In this document: positions 10,664 through 22,639 of the stretch, one piece after another
How the letters are laid out: every line of letters starts with the position of its first letter
Position numbering within the stretch: the stretch's first letter is position 1
Source of the DNA: Cryptomeria japonica
Taxonomy: Eukaryota > Streptophyta > Pinopsida > Cupressales > Cupressaceae
DNA length: 64,000 nucleotides
Assembly (NCBI RefSeq): GCF_030272615.1
Contig: NC_081406.1
Location: forward strand, 218,496,997-218,560,996
Direction of reading: 5' to 3'
Notes under the pieces: generated by a model
Told to the model about the DNA's origin: nothing
What the model saw: the letters and a program-made list of their open reading frames with translations, nothing else
Databases searched by the model: none
Program-made: the position numbers and the translations under genes

Positions 10664-12267
10664 AAGATGGGTGGTGACAAGAATAGGCATGAACCCATGA
10701 CCTATGATACATGGCAGAAGAATAAGGGGGTATGGGAGGAAATCTCTGATGGTGGGATGGTTCCCTATTTAGAGAGATTACATGGTAACTCTGCCCTGGT
10801 TACTAAAAGCTTTGTCAAAGGGTGGAAAAAGGGTATGTTGGTTGTTTATGGGGTAGAATTCCATGTTGACGAAACCCCGGTTGCCGCTGTTACTAGACTT
10901 ACTACCGAGGGCAAGAGATTTTATAGAGAGGGGAAGTCTGGTGAGGAGGCCATCACTAATTTTTTTGACAAGGAAAAGGAACAACAGAGGGTGACTAAAA
11001 TGGCAGATGGTGGCTACAACAAAAAAGATCTGAATTCTCTATGGGCTGACATGGTGGAATTCATCATGAGGTATATCACTCTTGATGGCAGATTTGCTAG
11101 TATTTTCTCGTATCATTTTATAATTTTAAACTATTTTAGGTATGGTAAAATTATATCCATCCCGTTCTACTTGGCTTCATCCTTGGAAAATAGTTTAGAC
11201 AAACATGCTTAGAACTAGGATAATCCAATGCTTCATGAGGGGCTTATCATGTTAATCAAGGAGTATGCCAAAGCTCATGAAGTGAAACCTTTGTCCATAG
11301 ATAAAACCCACATTTCTTCCTCTAACCCTGAGGTGTAGTTTGTTTTTTATACGAAGATGGATGAGGAGGATAGTGTCAATGTCCTTGATTGGCATGATAT
11401 TAAGGATTCAGAGGACCCTGAGTATAGACCAGAGAAATAAGGAGAGCCTATGATGACCCCTGGAACTAACAACAGTAGGAAAATCAATCCTCCTAGGTGG
11501 GCAACAAGCAAGTTTAAGTTCAACAATAGGAAAATGCAAGACTTGGAGCCACCCATCAGGGAGAAAATACAATTGACCAAGTCGAGCGGGTCCAAAGACA
11601 AGGACCACGAGATTATGTTAGACATCCCCATCAATGTGGATAATGAGGAATAGGGGACCATGAATAAAGAAAATGAAGGTGGTCAAAAGGGGGAGAAGGT
11701 GTTGGAAGACTTGATTTTGGAGGTCACTTGGGGCTAGGAGAGATGCTGGAGGTGGGTTGGTAAGGAAATTGGAACCCTAAAAGATGGGATTAAGGACTGT
11801 ATTGATACTTTCATGATTTTCCTTGGGCCTAGTAAAACTGAGAAGCTCATGAGATTGACTCAAAAGTTGTCTCAAGATGTTGAAACTATGAAGATCAACC
11901 ATGAGCGCAAAATTGATAAGATGGAAGAGTATGTGGTTGACATCAAAGACAACCTGAATAATCTAGTGGAAATTAGCAAGGAGGCGATGAATAACATCAT
12001 TGAGGGTTTGAAAAAATCAATTCCATTATTGCAAACTGTAGAACCAGACCCATACCAAGTGATCCTCCCTTGGGGGAAAAATAGAAAAAAGAATGCTTCA
12101 TAGGGTGGCGAGAGTGTTGTTGGAGGAAATACTATCTCGGGTCCTTGTACTAAGACCAGGAGCCGGAGCCAAGAACAGGGTAGCTCCAGATTTATCATGG
12201 AGGATCTGGACAAAATCAACAAGAAGATTATTCAGAAGAATTCTAAACTAGTGCACTCTCTCAATTG
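10664..12267 (+). pseudogene. Accessory ORF downstream of LINE RNase H (unrecognised family)
   Basis: A single frame runs from ATG 10664 (MGGDKNRHEP) to a TGA near 12267, broken by about seven stops, mostly TAG. The first 180 codons are continuous and include LERLHGNSALVTKSFVKGWK, FHVDETPVAAVTRLTTEGKR and YITLDGRF..FSYHFIILNYFRYG, which look like a globular domain. The middle is acidic and basic by turns. The C-terminus (11813-12100) is a strong coiled-coil candidate. It lies on the same strand as ORF2 and before a LINE-like GT-rich 3' region, so it may be a third LINE ORF. Alternatives are a captured gene or an ORF of another element. I cannot assign a function. Confidence 0.6.
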
Positions 12268-12429
12268 AGTGCTTTTTCTTAATTTTTGGGGCTTTTCTTG
12301 TTGTTTTTGGCTTTGGGTTTGTGTGGGGTTTGTCCCCCGTTTCTCTTCTATTTAATGTTTATTTGGCTAATGGCCTTGGTCTGTAAAAATTTGGGTTTCT
12401 GGTCCCTGTAAAACCCATTTATCTTTATC
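12268..12429 (+). other. Probable LINE 3' untranslated region
   Basis: GT- and T-rich non-coding sequence ending in a short TTTATCAATAA-like tail. It precedes the abrupt start of LTR homology at about 12430. No poly-A tail. Confidence 0.5.
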
Positions 12430-13305
12430 AATAACACTAAAGAACATAAGAAAGCAATAAATAAACCATAGAGCCACAACACCAGAATTTTTATGTGGAA
12501 ACCCAGAAAGGAAAAACCACAGTGGGGTTGGAACCCACAATATTCATATACTATGGCCAGGAGTACATAAGTATTACATAGATGGGGAATGCAATTGCAT
12601 TCATGCTCAATGTCTAGAGCTCACTTCTCAATTAGAATGACCTGAAAGGCTACAACCTTTGGAGAAGTCTCATTGACTTATAATTTAATTGCATTGAGGA
12701 AATACAATTAAAGAACTCTGAAATAGCATCTGACAATGCAAGAATGAGTTTCGGTTAAGCTCAAGATCTCTGACTATACTCCATCTATAATATGCTTTGT
12801 TTCTATCTCAGTCCACAACCGAATAACCTAGGAATCAAATGCTCACGTGAAACTACGCTCAATCACACCATAAACGGATCACCACAATAGTCATACACCA
12901 AAAACCAATCACCAATTCAATCTTATATATATGGTCATATTAAAAATAATCTCCTCCAAGTCGGCTATCAAAAATGTAACGTGTAGCTTCAAATCGGCTT
13001 CAATCTCTAACAAAGCATAGCGATGATCAAAACAATTTTCCAAAATTCTTTACCAATGTTTGCGTCTTCATTTACACCTCAAACTTAGTCACCAAAATCA
13101 CTGCAATCATCGAAAATGTTTTTGGACCAAAACTGCACTGGAATAACCCTAATTTACCGATTAGCTAGCTATCGGTTAACTCCTGCTTCCGGATAAGAGG
13201 AATCATGACCACTGGATTGAATCTCCAAGAAGAGTTGTCATCAATGACAACCCTAAATCATGAATCAAGCATTGGAAATCACCAGATGAGTGTCAATTGC
13301 CAATA
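12430..13305 (-). repeat. 3' LTR of element B (edge-truncated)
   Basis: Closely matches 14280-15145 and also the LTR at 54572. It contains the conserved block gtggaaaccc...aaaaaccacagtggg (minus-strand GGTTTTTCC motif). Homology begins at ataacactaaagaac, joined directly to LINE sequence. Confidence 0.8.
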
Positions 13306-13599
13306 ATATCCCCCTTTGGCATTGCTGGCAACACCTATAAAAAATGGCTAAGTGTTGAAACCTGTGAAACTTGTACACCGGATAAAAAATGAGAGAATTC
13401 TAAGGCTCCCCCTTAGATCAACAACCCAAAAACATACAGAAATCTATACACTCCATTCACACTGTACATTTTTCACCTTATCTCTCCCCCTTTGACAACA
13501 ATGCCAAAGATAGGATGTGAAGCGAAATTCCTTATACATATATACACACCAGATGACTAGATCTATACAAACTTAAGTACATCTTCATATGTGGACTTA

Positions 13600-14144
13600 A
13601 GAAATCCAAAATAGGTATTCCAACTTGCGTGTAATTTCTCAAAAATTGAGACAAAACCGTTCAAAACATACAAATGGAATTCTATTGCATGCAACTCAGT
13701 TGGTGTCTCCTGAGTCATATTCTGAATACAGTCCATCTTATGGCAGACCCAGGTGTTTCAGAGTTCACTTGCCCTTCTCCACATCTTTTCCTTCTCCTCC
13801 TCCAGATTACTAATCTATCCCATAAGAGTCAAAATTTGACCTTCAACATTTTCGGTCAAGTTTACTGTGGGATCATATGCCTAAGAAATTTGGGCTAATT
13901 GACCTCTGCAATTATCTATCTACTTGTCTATTTCAGTAGTAAAATTTATAAAAATTAGACAAGACTTGTAAATCTTACCGCCTTCCATTAAGGCCTCATC
14001 AATTAATTTTAGTTGTTTGTCAAGCTAGGGCTTATCATTTCCAATCATTTGCAAAAATGTTTGTATTTTGGCATTTTTGAATTTCTCCATTGCCTGTTGA
14101 GCTGATGCCTTGGTCGAAGAATCAAATTGAGTAGATACATGATC
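13600..14144 (-). pseudogene. Coiled-coil ORF remnant of element B, shared with element E
   Basis: On the minus strand from the PBS side the frame encodes MEKFKNAKIQTFLQMIGNDKP, then LDKQLKLIDEAL, NVEGQILTLMG, SNLEEEKEKMWRRASELRN and finally LNGFVSIFEKLHASWNTYF, with a few stops. The same succession of motifs occurs in element E at 32939-33493 (QMIGSERKKINDKLKLIDNAL, IDGQILVLEAQF, LNGLVSIYGTFKSGWDTYL). Length is about 180 residues in both. Heptad-like, highly charged sequence suggests coiled coils. No enzyme motif is seen and function is unknown. Confidence 0.65.
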
Positions 14145-14146
14145 TA

Positions 14147-14164
14147 CCAAGTGTTGATACCAAT
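14147..14164 (-). promoter_or_regulatory. PBS of element B
   Basis: The reverse complement reads ATTGGTATCAACACTTGG directly beside the LTR. The first eight bases of TGGTATCA match the initiator Met-tRNA PBS typical of plant Copia elements, then it diverges. Confidence 0.6.
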
Positions 14165-15145
14165 TGTTAGAATCATGGATCATTGAGAGGGAGGTGGGGG
14201 GATGAATCAGTGATATGCTGGAAATCAAACTCAAAAACTTATTCTTTATCCACTAGTTAGCAATGTATAATAGTAAAGAACATAAGCACGCAATAAATAA
14301 ACCACAGATCCACAACATCCAAATTTTTACGTGGAAACCCGAAAAGAGAAAAACCATGGTGGGACTGGAACCCACAATATTCATATACTATGGCCAGGAG
14401 TACATAAATATTACATAGATGGGGAATGCACTTGCATTTAGGCTCACTGCCTAGAGCTCACTACTCAATTACAATGACCCAAAAGGCTACAACCTTCAGG
14501 GAAGTCTCACTGACTTGCAATTTAATTGTAATGAGGAAATACAAAATTAAAGAGCTCTGAAATATCATCTGACAATGCAAGAATGAGTTCCGGTTAAGCA
14601 CAAGATCTCTGACTGTACTCTCTCTACAATATGTTTTGTTTCTATCTTAGTTAGCTACTGGATCACCTGGGAATCAAATGTGCATGTGAAACTGCGCTCA
14701 ATCACACAAAAAATGGATCACTATAATAGTCATACATTGAAAACCAATCACCAATTCAATCTTATATATTCGGTCATATTAAAAATAATCTCCTCCAAGT
14801 TGGCTATCAAAAATGTAACATGTAGCTTCAAGTCGGCTTCAATCTCTAACAAAACATAGCACCGGATCAAAACTATTTTCCAAAATGATTTACAAATGTT
14901 GTCCTCATCATTTACACCTCAAACTTAGTCACCAAAATTACCGCAATCACCGAAAATCTTTCTAGACCAAAATTGCACTGGAATAACCCTGATTTACCAG
15001 TTAACTGACTACCAGTTAACTCCTGCTTCCAAATAGGAGGAATCACAACCACTAGATTGAATCTCCAAGAAGAGTTTCCATAAATGACAACCCTAAATCA
15101 TGAATCAAGCATTGAAAATGACTAGATGAGTGTCAATTGCCCACA
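14165..15145 (-). repeat. 5' LTR of element B (981 bp)
   Basis: Begins TGTTAGAATC in plus coordinates and ends near CCCACA, with a gagagggaggtgggggg tract near its edge. It is the full-length copy, used here to define the family and to recognise the truncated partner and the LTR at 54572. Confidence 0.8.
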
Positions 15146-16200
15146 CACATCATCAACCATGAACTACAAATAACAAAGCTATGAGCTCATGAGAAGAAAG
15201 GGATAAGAATGGATACACATTCTAGATGTGTTTCTCTAGGTGATCCAAGTTGCGGAGGAGAGTAGGAATAGTCTAGTTATATTTTGTTAGTTCCCCTCAT
15301 CCTATTGTGCATGCAAGTGGTGTCTGATTTTAGGTGTTAAGCATCCCATATAAGAATTTGTTTTCTTTGGTTTTGAGCATGCAACAACCTGTGTAAGCAA
15401 TGAAATGAAAATGCAAATGTCTGTCTGGTATCAGGAACATCTCATATAAGAATTTTTTTCCTCTAGTTTCGAGAATGTGTAACCCCATGTAAGACAAATA
15501 TATGCCTAGTTTTGAGGACATCTTGTGTAAGATTTTGTTTGCTCTAGTTTCAAGAAAGTGCACCCTGTATAAGACATATATAAATGTTGTGTTTGGTTTA
15601 GAGAATGAAGCATCTCATGTAAGAATTTAATTTCTCTATTTTTGAGAATGAACATGATGTCTAAGACATGCAAAAATATAGTACGATATAGCACAAACAT
15701 GTTGATATGTACGCCCCCCTCCCCGTAAGATGCCAACATAGGCCTATGTTGATGTCTTAAGGAAGCTAGAAATAAGGATACCCACCTTCAACACCAAGGA
15801 GATATCCTTTTAGGTAACAATGTTCATAAATCCAAGCTAAAGAGGCAACACTCTTACAAGCGAGGATAAGATAGTTGAAAAAGAGATATCATGCAATAAG
15901 TGTAAAGGGAATCCTTGGAGGAGAAGAGATCTTTGCTCAAAAACATCTACCTCCAAGAGGAGTTTCTTGAACAAACATAACATCTTCTACCAAAAGAAGA
16001 GAAGGAGAACAAGAATGCCTATCTTCCTCCTAATGATAGGTAAAGGGGATTCTTGATGAAGGATGACACACTTTTGACCCAAAGTGAAGGGTTTGTTTAG
16101 AATAGGTATATATTGCCAAGTGTAAAGAGGTTGTAGTCAAGGATACACACCTCTTGCATAAGAGAGAATCCTTGAACACGCAACAACTTCACCTACAATC
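15146..16200. other. Non-coding region with a degenerate 81-96 bp tandem repeat
   Basis: Motifs of the form catctcatgtaagaattt recur at 15342, 15438, 15519 and 15611. Half-unit motifs of the form ccccatgtaagaca lie between them. The rest (15700-16200) is AG-rich with no gene signal. Confidence 0.6.
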
Positions 16201-17762
16201 AAGTGTTGTACCTTATGAATGATTTAAATTATTGAGTGTCTTTAGCTCATTGATATACAAATAAGAGGTATTTTTTTCCAGTCTCACTTTAGGATGTTTT
16301 ATTATAATTCATTTGCATAGTTTTCAAGTCAATTTAATTCTCATATTTCATGACTATTGATTCACACAAATCCATATTTCATTAGCATTAGTTTTCCATT
16401 CAACAATCACTACATCTAGGTGATGTTCATGGGGTAAAACATTCAGATTTGTTGGATAGTTGAACCTATCATCTTGCTACTCTCATTCAAGTATTCTTAA
16501 CTATGGATTTTCCTCAAGATCAAACCCACTTAGTTTGGTACCCAATTTGCAAAGCATTCAAAAAGTGTTGTGCCTATGAATCACACTTACAAACACAAAA
16601 CATCTATTTAGACCTAGACCTAGTCTAATACTATTTGATGTAGTTAAGGGTAGAGAAACCAGTGAATGGTGATGTTCCTCTTGAAAGAACACCTCATAAA
16701 ACTCTCCCTTATATATTTTAAAGGCTTGCTAATGTTCTATAAAACAAATAAATGATCACAACACTTGGACCAAACTTAGGAGAACAAAACTATTAGAACT
16801 ATTCTTTAACTTAGGTGATTTTTGAGATAATATTTCATAGTTTTATGTTTAAACATTCACCTTATTCATTTATTAAATAAATTAGATACGTTGGATAAGC
16901 AACATAGATCCAATTATTCTCATAAATTAAAATATTTGAAGGTAATTTGAACACATCAAAGTATGGAAAACCTATTAGTTTCATTAACTGTATAATTACA
17001 AGATTACATTAGATTTTATTGGATAAATTTGAATAAAATATTTATATTTAAACCGTTTATTTGTAAAATCCCCAACATCCTAAAATAAATTACCAAATAT
17101 AAAAAAGACAAATCAAGTCTTTGGAATAATACAACTATTGGTACACTACAAGCTAGAGATTGACTATTTTGGCATATCCTTCTCCTTGAGTTTTTCAACC
17201 TACATATGGAATTTCAATAGTCCTTTTCCACCTTACAGCTATAATAAAAAATTAAAAAGATAATTTTATTCAATCTCAATATTTGTATTTTATCATTGTT
17301 TCAATGTGTTATCAAGATGAGAAATTTTTTGAGAAAGATCAAAAGAAATTTTATAGGTGTAACTCCTCATTGAGTATGGCATCCAAATCCAATTTCAAGA
17401 GATTTTATAAATGTAAACCTAATAATTATGTCCTAATTGATGCCATCCTCCACCAACATTGAAAGATATACATTAGAAATTAATTATAGAAATGCAAGAC
17501 TCAAGTATGACATGTAAAATTCTATCTTAGTTGCAACTCTCCTCTATATGGGAAAAATAACTAGAGATCAAGATTGAAAAAAATGGTGGCAAATGCATCT
17601 CATAATTTGCCTCCTAAATTGCCTCCTCCAATTCATTATCATTGTCATTTTAGTTTCTAGTCATCAACTCAAGTTGCAAGTGGAGTCCTTCTAATGTATT
17701 ATCCACCATTTTGAGAAGCAAATCAATTTGAATTTGACAAATGGAGTCCTCATTATGTAGTA
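16200..17762. repeat. Dispersed repeat R1, copy 1
   Basis: Colinear with 24950-26545, sharing blocks such as ctcattcaagta...cttaactatg, ttggtacactacaagctagagattgac and gcaaatgcatct...cctcctaaattacctcctc. It stops at 17762 where the R2 repeat begins. No coding potential is seen in either copy. Confidence 0.7.
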
Positions 17763-19140
17763 GGTCGGGGTCCCATGGAGGGGGGCTTTCCAAAAAATAG
17801 AGTTGGAGTTGCTGAAAATTTTTAGGAATATTTTAAAGCTACTAGTCCCATGAATTTTGTAATGCAATTCAACTTAAAAGTTTAAGCTCCGAAATTTAAG
17901 AAAGTTGGTGGTCTCGTAAATATAATACTTTTGTCTTCTATAGCGTGTAGTGATAAAACATAGTATTAAAAAATCATTTTCCCTCCAAATGGAAATCAAA
18001 ACTTAAATGTTTGACAAATGGCAGATAACATCCCTAAGTTGTTGGGGCAATTTCTAGCCCCACCACATTTCCACCCACTTAGGTTGGGGTCTCATGGAAG
18101 GGGGCTTCCTAAAAAATAAAGTTGAAGTTGCTGAGATTTTTTAGGAATATTTTAAAGTTGTCGGTCCCATGAATTTTGTAATGTAGTTCAGCTTAAAAGT
18201 TTAAGCTCCAAAATTTAAGGAAGCCGATGGTTTCATGAATATAAGGGCATGTTCCCATGCGGCTGCTTAGCTTATTTTAGCTAGCAACCGCTGCTCAATA
18301 TTTTTAGGGATTACTTGTGAAGCAGCTGACCCCATGAATATTTATCTTTGCTGCTTATTTTTAAGAAAAACATCTTAAATTTGTATTAATAGCATTAATA
18401 CTAATTTGTGCATTTAAAATTTGGAAAAAAAAAAAAAAAATCTTCAAAAAAAGAGGGAAAGAAAATTGTGGAGCCATGTGGCATTTTTGTTAATAAGCAT
18501 CCACTCCTTATTTCTAGGCCCCCCACTTTTGTTCCATAGCTTATTTCTAATTCCTAAACAATAGTTGCTCCACCAAAATAGGGAAAGATTCTCAATTATC
18601 CCTTTTTTGACAATTTTTAAGTTGCATGGGAACACTTAATTGCTTAAATTTAAGCAAAAAATAGAGTTAAGTAGCTGCATGGGAACATGATGTAATACTT
18701 TTGTCTTCTATAGTGTGCAATGATAAAAATCAATATTAAAAAATAAAAAAAATTCCCTCTAAAATTATTTATTAATGGAAATCGAAACTTGGATGTTTGA
18801 CAAATGACAGATAACATCCCTAAACTAGTGGGGCAATTTATAGCCCCACCCCATTTTCACCCACGTAAATATGCAAGCCTAAAAAGTAGAAGCTTCTATT
18901 TTTTAGGAAAAGATTCCAAATAATCTAGTAGCACATTTTATTTTTCTTCATGGGACCTCCTCTTCCTAAAAAATAGAAGCTCAAGCTCCCTCATGGGACT
19001 GCACCTCTATACAAGCCTAAAAAAGTAGGAGCTTCTATTTTTAGGAAAATATCTCAAATAATCCTCTAACATATGTTTTTTCTGCATGGGACCTCCTATT
19101 CCTAAAAATAAAAATATCTATGGAGCTGGTGGTCCCATGA
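17763..19140. repeat. R2 repeat units (tandem, one split by a MITE)
   Basis: Two units start with ggtc/ggtt-ggggtc-catgga at 17763 and 18091 and share ttaggaatattttaaag, cttaaaagtttaagctcc, atacttttgtcttctatag and acatccctaa. Unit 1 is about 330 bp. Unit 2 is the same with a MITE inside. From 18860 to 19140 there are inverted and direct fragments of the same family (tagaagcttctatttt and catgggacctcc). A diverged version begins at 19150. Confidence 0.7.
18245..18692. mobile_element. MITE with TAA target duplication (Tourist/PIF-Harbinger-like)
   Basis: Inverted ends share CATGTTCCCATGC-GCT-CTTA, with two mismatches over about 23 bp; the outermost three bases differ. The flanks are TAA on both sides. 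The sister R2 unit at about 17920 has the uninterrupted sequence with a single TAA, which proves the insertion. A 3-bp TAA TSD and a GGGCATGTT start suggest a Tourist-like element. No transposase is present, and an A-run of about 17 lies at 18424-18440. Confidence 0.75.
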
Positions 19141-19149
19141 TTTATTTTT

Positions 19150-22100
19150 ATGGAGGGAGCTTCCTAAAAAATTTCAGTGGGTGCTGCTGAGATTTTTTAG
19201 GAATATTTTAAAGTTGATAGTTTCATGATTTAGTAGTGTAAATCAGCTTAAAAGTTTAAGCTTTGAAATTTAGGGAAGTTGTTAATCTCATAAAGAATGT
19301 TGCAAATAAAAAAATAATAAATGAACATTATTTTCCTTCTATTTCTTTTATGATGGGAACTTAAAATAGTAACTAGGTGACAAGGGACAAAAAAATCCCA
19401 GAGCTGCTGGGACAATTTCTAGCCACAATTGCACTGGCTAAAATATGCAGTCCTAAAATATAAAGACTGTTAAATTATCCTGTAGCATAAATTTTTTTGA
19501 ATCATAAAACTTCATGTTCCATAAAAATAGATCCGGAAAACCACTCAGAAAAATAAAAGATTCTAATTTTAAGTTTGATAAAGCAACCCAAAATGTAAAT
19601 GGAACATTCAAAGTTCAAGTACTAGCAAATCCGTGTACAGCAACAGGAATTTTCTAAGAAGTGTTGGATGCATGTGGATTAAGCCTTATATGTACATCCC
19701 TGACTTATGTACTTGTTCTGCGTATTTCATCTAAAACTAAACCGAAGTCTTCCCTTGCATTTGATTTTTCACACTCTCTGTTTTGGGTTTTGAGTTTTCT
19801 CTTCATTGTGTAGTTTGCAGTTATTTTTTGATCCTTTCCTTTTATTCTCATTTGTCAGAATTCTAATTGAAGTGCAAATGGATGTAGACTGTAGCATTGG
19901 TATTATTTTCATTCAAATGTTTTTTTTTGTATAGAACAGATCTCAAGCTTTACAATCTTCTGATCAGAATCAAGAGAATGATTTCTGAGTAGTGGGCAGA
20001 TTCTAGTTGAAGTGTCTTACAGCAGCGATCATGTTATTTTTCATTGAAATCGTTTGGTTTAAGCATTGGGTTTAAAAAACTAAAAAACAAATAATTAAAA
20101 GTCTATTAATATTGGGTTTAAGCATTGGGGCATTTGTACATAAGTATTGACAATTTTAAGTGCAAGGTTATTGGGGCATCTTTAAGCAGGTATCAGCACA
20201 TTTTAAAATGTGTACTTTTTGACCCTTGTGCGCATAGCGCATCCCAAGCAGGCATCCTTACTAGCCAGAAGCCAAAACAATAGCTATAAACAATTAAATC
20301 GCATGCAGAAACCAAAAAATAATCAAAATCTAATATACTTTAAAAAATCTGTAAATATGTAAAGTTAGCTGCTAACATTGGAACATTTTTTCTTTTCACT
20401 AATTTTTTTTTGTCATATAAATTGATGTTATGCACAATTAAATAGATATTTATAGTCCAAGCTCAGTAGTATCAATCAAAACCCAGTACCCCTGAATGTT
20501 AGATATTTGAAAATTTTAGGCTTGTTCTGATTTGTTTAGCATATATATTGGGATATCACTATGTTTAACCCTCTTTGCTATTTAATTACAAAACCCTCAG
20601 ATGTTTGAGCTTCTACAGGTCATAATGCTAGATGATTTCTGGAAAAGAACTGTGAAAACTTTTAGATCTAAATTTCATGTGTATTCTATGCAGATATGAA
20701 TTGGGATCTAGAATGTAGACGAACTTTGACTGAACCATCCCTTAAATAAAGAGAATGGATAGTGATATCCAGACATTATGTTTCACTATATTCATTCTAT
20801 TCTACTTCTGAATGATTATATGACAATCTTCTAAACAAGTATATAGCGTTAAACAGTTTCATAGGACCTATTTGGCCCTGACAAGGTTAAGGTTCATCCC
20901 ATCACATCATGATATGGCTATAAAATATTTTTTAACCATTGAGGAGATTTTGTTGCAAAGTCATTTTACATTAAAAGAACCTTATTTTGTACAGTCAAGC
21001 AAGCCACAAGGGTGACTAACTTTTCAGCCTGTAGGCAATTCTAATGGATCTGAACTGTTGGAGATCATAAGCCACACCCTAAATATAATAAACTTTAAAT
21101 GCAAATAGAAGATTCCAGGTTTAAGTTTAATGATAAAGCAACCCAAAATCCAAATGGAGTATTTTAGGTTCAAGTCCTATCAAGTCTATGGAAAACAATA
21201 GGAATTGTTCTAAAAGGGGTTCTAAAGGTAAGGTTTTATGGAAGGAGCTTCCTAAAAAATTTCAGTGGGTGCTGTTGAGATTTTTTAGGAATATTTTAAA
21301 GTTGATAGTTTCATGATTTAGTAGTGTAAATCAGCTTAAAAGTTTAAGCTTTGAAATTTAGGGAAGTTGTTAATCTCATAAAGAATGTTGCAAATAAAAA
21401 AATAATAAATGAACACTATTTTCCTTCTATTTCTTTTATGACGGGAACTTAAAATAGTAACTAATTGACAAGTGACAAAAAAATTCCAGAGCTGCTGGGA
21501 CAATTTCTAGCCACAATTGCACTGGCTAAAATATGCAGTCCTAAAATGTAAAGACTGTTAAATTATCCTGTAGCATAAATTTTTTTGATTCATAAAACTT
21601 CATGTTCCATAAAAATAGATCCGGAAAACCACTCAGAAAAATAAAAGATTCTAATTTTAAGTTTGATAAAGCAACCCAAAATGTAAATGGAACATTCAAA
21701 GTTCAAGTACTAGCAAATCCGTGTACAGCAACAGGAATTTTCTAAGAAGTGTTGGATGCATATGGATTGAGCCTTATATGTACATCCCTGACTTATGTAC
21801 TTGTTCTGCGTATTTCATCTAAAACTAAACCGAAGTCTTCCATTGCATTTGATTTTTCACACTCTCTGTTTTGGGTTTCGAGTTTTCTCTTCATTGTGTA
21901 GTTTGCAGTTATTTTTTGATCCTTTCCTTTTATTCTCATTTGTCAGAATTCTAATTGAAGTGCAAATGGATGTAGACTGTAGCATTGGTATTATTTTTCA
22001 TTCAAATGTTTTTTTTTATAGAACAGATCTCAAGCTTTACAATCTTCTGATCAGAATCAAGAGAATGATTTCTGAGTAGTGGGCAGATTCTAGTTGAAGT

Positions 22101-22466
22101 GTCTTACAGCAGCGATCATGTTATTTTTCATTGAAATAGTTTGGTTTAAGCATTGGGTTTAAAAAACTAAAAAACAAATAATTAAAAGTCTATTAATAAA
22201 TTTATATGTATCAATAGTCACTCATTTTTTTAGATTTTTGGATTATAATTGATCCATTTATGCATCTTTAGTGGTACGAATAGAGCACGACTACTGGGAC
22301 ATGTGTACTTTTTGACCCTTGTGTACATAATGCATCCCAAGCATGCATCCTTACTGACCAGAAGCCAAAACTATAGCTATAAGCAATTAAATCGCATGCG
22401 GAAACCAAAAAATAATCAAAATCTAATATACTTTAAAAAATCTATAAATGTGTAAAGTTAGCTATA
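19150..22466 (+). repeat. 2.09 kb tandem duplication
   Basis: 19150-20113 recurs at 21239-22197 with an offset of about 2088 bp, and 20200-20370 recurs at 22300-22466. Between them in copy 2 is unrelated sequence of similar length. Both copies start with an R2-type segment (gagcttcctaaaaaatttcagtggg type). The duplication lies just upstream of the DUF599 exon, in what would be its intron or upstream region. No conserved ORF spans both copies. Confidence 0.8.
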
Positions 22467-22627
22467 ACAATTACTGATATGTTTCCCTTAATAAAATAAG
22501 AAAGCAACAATGCCTTGATCCTCTGTTTTCTGATCCTGCACTCTAACTTTCACAATTCTTAACTCTTGATGTACCATTGACCTTAATTCAAATTAATGTC
22601 AATCTCTGATCATTGTTGTGGACTCTT

Positions 22628-22639
22628 TATTGCCTTTAG
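22628..22639 (+). promoter_or_regulatory. 3' splice acceptor of the DUF599 exon
   Basis: A pyrimidine-rich stretch ending ttgcctttag precedes the codon for Asp of the conserved DGIKNGVLAVQT run. The frame enters in phase 0. Confidence 0.7.

Larger units (their letters stand above)
5062..12429 (+). mobile_element. Degenerate plant LINE (RNase H-bearing, L1-like)
   Basis: The order ORF1 (DUF4283-like), ORF2 with endonuclease, RT, zf-RVT and RNase H, then a GT-rich 3' region, is that of plant L1-clade LINEs with an added plant RNase H. All parts read on the plus strand. ORF1 starts abruptly at the end of the LTR of element A, so the 5' end is missing or displaced. The 3' end is placed where homology to the LTR of element B begins (about 12430); no clear poly-A tail is visible. 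The coding region is ruined by several frameshifts and many stops. An extra ORF lies between RNase H and the 3' region. Confidence 0.85.
12430..15145 (-). mobile_element. LTR element B, short non-autonomous, minus strand
   Basis: Two LTR copies (12430-13305, lacking its first part, and 14165-15145) flank only 0.86 kb of internal sequence. The PPT (complement of ccccctttgg, 13310-13319) abuts the left LTR. A PBS-like string TGGTATCAACAC, partly matching the initiator Met-tRNA type TGGTATCAGAGC, abuts the right LTR, so the element reads on the minus strand. The left LTR lost roughly its first 100 bp at the LINE junction, so no TSD can be shown. The internal region encodes only a coiled-coil protein remnant shared with element E. 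Confidence 0.8.

Noticed and set aside
21795-22079. 94-codon ORF in the tandem duplication
   Set aside because: The other copy has indels that break it; composition is that of T-rich non-coding DNA.
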